Assembly: GCF_900112985.1 (NCBI RefSeq)
Contig: NZ_FONS01000016.1
Span: 1-64,000 of the forward strand
Length of the DNA stretch: 64,000 nucleotides
Direction of reading: 5' to 3'
DNA from: Pedobacter antarcticus
Lineage (GTDB): Bacteria > Bacteroidota > Bacteroidia > Sphingobacteriales > Sphingobacteriaceae
Of the stretch, positions 60,739-64,000 are shown in pieces. Made by a program: the position numbers and the translations under genes. The notes beneath the pieces were generated by a model that was given only the letters and a program-made list of their open reading frames with translations, did not search any database and was not told where the DNA came from. How positions within the stretch are numbered: position 1 is the first letter of the stretch; each line of letters starts with the position of its first letter.

Positions 60739-63700
60739 TTAAAAAGTAAGGTTTACACCTAGATTGTAAGTCGCAAAAAGTGGATATACGTTGATATCTA
60801 CACCTGCATTGGTTGGCGTACCTCCAACTTCCGGGCTGAAACCTTTGTAACCAAAGAAGTTCACTGCATTTTGTGCATTTGCGAATACACGAAGTTTTTT
60901 AATTTTCCATTTAGACGTCATCATCTCCGGTAATGTATAACCTAACTGAATATTTCTCAATCTTACATAAGCACCGCTTTCTACCCAGAATGAGTTCGCC
61001 AGATAGTTTCTGCCACCGCTCATATTTGCAGAAGGGTAGGAGTTAGAAGTACCCGGACCATGCCATCTGTTATCGAAGAAATCTTTAGTGTAGTTTTCGT
61101 TACCGAATCTTGCTGCCAGGTTTCCGTTATAAACATCTACACCTGCAACACCCTGAATATCCAAAGTCAGATCGAAATTTTTATAAGCAAAATTGGTATT
61201 CACACCGTATGAATATTTAGGATTTGGATTTCCAAGATACTGGCGGTCGTTACCGTCAATTGTGCCGTCTCCATTGTTGTCGGCATAAATAAAGTCTCCC
61301 GGTTTTGCGTCAGGTTGTGCAGAAGCTGTAACTTCCTGGGCAGTTTGGAAAATACCGGTAACCTGGTATCCGTAGAACATACCGATTGCTTGTCCGGCAA
61401 CAGTTCTTGTAGGTAAAACACCACTGGTTAAACCTGCGCCACCTTTATCAATTGGATTGGCTCCTGAAGTTACATTCAATACTTTATTATTGTTTATACC
61501 CACATTCGCACTGATCGAATATGTTAGTCCATTCGAAGTCTTATCTGACCAGGATGCTACAAACTCGTAACCGCGGTTACGGAAATCTGCCTGATTCCCA
61601 ATCAGTGTACTGTTTTCCGTACCCAATGATCCCAGGATTGGAATATCAAAGATTGCCTGCTGTGTTGTTCTGTTATAATAGTCAACCTCCACATTTAATC
61701 TGTTGCTTAAAAAGCCCATTTCTAAACCGATATCAGTTCCGGCACTTCTTTCCCAGAAAATTACTGGTGGAACCAAAGTTCTGATACCCGCACCTGTATT
61801 TGGCTGTCCGTTAAAGAAAGCGATTAAACCTGCACTTTGATCTACTGTTTGTGTACTTGGGTTAATCGGAACACCTGCGTTACCTACTTTACCCCAGCTA
61901 CCTCTCAATTTTAAGTTTGAGAACACTTCCTGATCTTTCATGAATTCTTCATTACTCACTACCCAGCCTGCGCCGATTGAAGGGAAATAACCCCAAAGAT
62001 CACTTCCTCCAAAAAACTGGGAAGCAGCATCAGCTCTTAATGAAGCATTTAACAGGTATTTGTTTTTGAAACCGTAATTCACACGACCAAAATAAGAAGT
62101 TGCTGTATTAACAGATCCTTTATCCGTAATCTGACGGGAACTTGCATCGGCAAGGCTCAGGTACAAATCACCATCTTTATTATAGGGTACGTTGTTTCCT
62201 GAAGCATTAATAGTGTAAGATCTGTAACGTTGTGCAGTCTGGCCGGCCAGAACAGTTAAGCTATGATCTCCGAATTTATTATCGTAAGTCAGCGTGTTTT
62301 CCAGAATCCAGTTTCTATTTTCAATCCTGTCAATCGCTAGAATACTGGTGTTTGACACCTGCGCCACCGTAGCATTGTAGACAGGGGTATAGGATCTAAC
62401 TTCTTCCTGGCTAAAATCTCCACCCGCACTGGTTTTGAAAGTAAAATGTTTAGCAAATTTTAATTCAGCATAAACATTACCAGTGGCTTTATAAAATTTA
62501 TTAGTCTGGTTAAAGAAATCCATAGTTGCCTGTGGATTTGTTGCGCTACCGTTTCCTAATTTATAAATAGCCGGATCACCGTAAGATCCATCCGGATTAA
62601 ACACAGGAATAATTGGTGCTGCGGAATATAACCCACGGAAGATAGTCGTTGGTGCATCACTTGAAGTACTGGAAACACCCGTCACATTATATCCAATTTT
62701 CAACCCTTTGAAAATCTGAAAATCATTGGATAAACGAGCAGTATATCTTTTATAGTTGTTTTTCTCTACAATTCCGTCCTGATTCAGATAACCCAGTGAA
62801 AAGTTATAGCTGGATTTTTCAGAAGCACCATTAATAGAGATCTGGTGGTTGGTTACCATTGCAGTACGCAGAACCTGATCGTACCAGTTTGTACCTTTAC
62901 CAAAGTTAGGATTTTTCAGAAGCAATGAGTCAGCAGCTATCATTGTAGCCTCATTAACTGCTGTGGCATATTCCTGACCATTGGTCATTTTTACGCCGTT
63001 GGTTACGCGCTGTATGCCGATTGACCCGTTGTAGTTAATAGTAGGATCGCCGTTTTTACCACGGACAGTTGTAACCAGTACTACACCATTCGCAGCCCGT
63101 ATACCATAAATTGATTGGCTGGATGCGTCTTTTAATACACTGATGCTGGCAATATCTGCCGGATTTAAAAAGTTAATATCATCATACCATACACCGTCAA
63201 CTACATATAATACATTCGTATTACCGTAGATCGTACCCGTACCACGTATTGTGATTTTAGGAGACTTACCCGGAGCACCTACGTTAGTTACAGATACACC
63301 TGCAACTTTTCCCTGTAACGCACTCACCGGGTTGGTTGACGCTTGTTTGGAAATGTCTTCACCTTTAATGGTAGCAACAGATCCGGTAACATCAACTTTT
63401 CTTTGTGTACCATAACCTACTACGACAACCTGCTCTAGTTGTTGTGAGGATGAAGCCAGAGAAACATTGATTGCTGTACGGTTATTTACAGGGATCTCCT
63501 GTGTGGTGTAGCCTATATAGGTGAAGACCAATGTGGCATTACCTGGTGCGCTAATGGAATAATTTCCATTAACATCTGTTTGTATTCCTGTAGTGGAACC
63601 TTTAATCATTACGCTTACAGCCGGCAGGGTTGTTTGATCCTGGCCATCTGAAACTTTACCCTTAACCGTGATGTTCTGGGCAAAGGCAGCGTTAATAAAG

Positions 63701-63750
63701 AGTAAACTGAGAAAAGTGAAAACAGAAATTTTTGTAAAAATTCTTTTCAT
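60739..63750 (-). CDS. SusC/RagA TonB-dependent receptor of the glucan locus
   Basis: A 1003-residue outer-membrane transporter. Signal peptide (about 1-24, ending AFAQ), carboxypeptidase-D-like domain (ITVKGKVSDGQDQTTLPAVS onward), plug opening LEQVVVVGYGTQRKVDVTGS and DDINFLNPADIASISVLKDA, and barrel ending LGVNLTF. There is no STN domain, so regulation by a hybrid two-component sensor or another regulator beyond the window is more likely than by an ECF sigma. It is intact, unlike the second SusC of the locus. Confidence 0.95.
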   Translation of the reverse strand: MKRIFTKISVFTFLSLLFINAAFAQNITVKGKVSDGQDQTTLPAVSVMIKGSTTGIQTDVNGNYSISAPGNATLVFTYIGYTTQEIPVNNRTAINVSLASSSQQLEQVVVVGYGTQRKVDVTGSVATIKGEDISKQASTNPVSALQGKVAGVSVTNVGAPGKSPKITIRGTGTIYGNTNVLYVVDGVWYDDINFLNPADIASISVLKDASSQSIYGIRAANGVVLVTTVRGKNGDPTINYNGSIGIQRVTNGVKMTNGQEYATAVNEATMIAADSLLLKNPNFGKGTNWYDQVLRTAMVTNHQISINGASEKSSYNFSLGYLNQDGIVEKNNYKRYTARLSNDFQIFKGLKIGYNVTGVSSTSSDAPTTIFRGLYSAAPIIPVFNPDGSYGDPAIYKLGNGSATNPQATMDFFNQTNKFYKATGNVYAELKFAKHFTFKTSAGGDFSQEEVRSYTPVYNATVAQVSNTSILAIDRIENRNWILENTLTYDNKFGDHSLTVLAGQTAQRYRSYTINASGNNVPYNKDGDLYLSLADASSRQITDKGSVNTATSYFGRVNYGFKNKYLLNASLRADAASQFFGGSDLWGYFPSIGAGWVVSNEEFMKDQEVFSNLKLRGSWGKVGNAGVPINPSTQTVDQSAGLIAFFNGQPNTGAGIRTLVPPVIFWERSAGTDIGLEMGFLSNRLNVEVDYYNRTTQQAIFDIPILGSLGTENSTLIGNQADFRNRGYEFVASWSDKTSNGLTYSISANVGINNNKVLNVTSGANPIDKGGAGLTSGVLPTRTVAGQAIGMFYGYQVTGIFQTAQEVTASAQPDAKPGDFIYADNNGDGTIDGNDRQYLGNPNPKYSYGVNTNFAYKNFDLTLDIQGVAGVDVYNGNLAARFGNENYTKDFFDNRWHGPGTSNSYPSANMSGGRNYLANSFWVESGAYVRLRNIQLGYTLPEMMTSKWKIKKLRVFANAQNAVNFFGYKGFSPEVGGTPTNAGVDINVYPLFATYNLGVNLTF

Positions 63751-64000
63751 ACTCGTGATATAATTGGTGTTTTTAATTGTGGATTAAATCTCTGTTAGTT
63801 TTTAAGCATAAACAAAGAATTGGGTTCTACATTATTACATCAGGCAGGCTTTGTGTATTAAATACAATAAGGCTTTTATGGACGTAAAACGGTCATTAAA
63901 TAAGTTTAAGGCCCTATATATAGTGAACATATAAAATGCATCTGTGAAGAAGTAGAGAGGTGTGTGAAAGTCGTTTGTGTAGTAATGATGTAGTACTAAA

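Overview
The window looks like a chromosomal segment of a Bacteroidota bacterium, most likely Sphingobacteriaceae (Pedobacter-like). The grounds are three SusC/SusD outer-membrane uptake pairs, a FecI/FecR sigma and anti-sigma pair feeding a SusC with an STN domain, promoters of the Bacteroidota type (TTTG, then about 19-20 bases, then TANNTTTG), no clear Shine-Dalgarno sites, and family members typical of the phylum (BT_3928-like DoxX protein, DUF1599 protein, GH144 with GH3). The genus is inferred from protein character; no database was searched.

Layout. 1-275: the start of an insertion-sequence gene running off the left edge. 396-2459: an HD phosphohydrolase and a siderophore-interacting flavoprotein. 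2585-10791: a regulated uptake locus (ECF sigma, FecR anti-sigma, SusC with STN, SusD, secreted endonuclease/exonuclease/phosphatase-family enzyme). 10850-33163: mostly housekeeping genes: a GAF histidine kinase, GH3-type acyl-adenylating enzyme, lptB, recJ, a metallo-hydrolase, a single-domain response regulator, gcvP, pdxJ, ahcY, a lipoprotein of unknown function, a bacilliredoxin, cdaA, folP, a DUF1599 protein, a DoxX-like protein, aroK, a thioesterase, truA, a GH20 hexosaminidase and a PBP4-type peptidase. 33176-34168: asd, with a 58-bp tandem duplication across its start.

34480-44790 is a ten-gene minus-strand cluster built for oxidative (3-keto) glycoside catabolism. It holds a GMC flavoprotein dehydrogenase with a probable iron-sulfur motif, its Tat-targeted small subunit, a c-type cytochrome lipoprotein, two Gfo/Idh/MocA oxidoreductases, a DUF1080 (3-keto-disaccharide hydrolase type) lipoprotein, three TIM-barrel isomerase/epimerases and a nucleoside-permease-like transporter. 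A terminator at 40199-40227 divides it into two transcription units.

45068-46758 carries an SDR-type threonine dehydrogenase and yebC. 46759-49176 is a degraded, repeat-rich strip around a serine hydrolase. It holds three copies of an exactly 80-bp hairpin element, the remnant of a short-chain dehydrogenase, and small tandem duplications. 49177-63750 is a polysaccharide-utilisation locus on the minus strand: SusC, SusD, a GH144-type glucanase, GH3 beta-glucosidase, a second SusC broken by a one-base frameshift, a second SusD and an esterase. GH144 beside GH3 points to beta-1,2-glucan (sophoro-oligosaccharide) use.

A working model, by inference: the polysaccharide locus imports and cleaves beta-glucans in the periplasm, while the adjacent cluster oxidises glucosides at C3, passes electrons to cytochrome c, cleaves the 3-keto product and imports and isomerises the sugar. 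No tRNA, rRNA, CRISPR array or prophage was seen.
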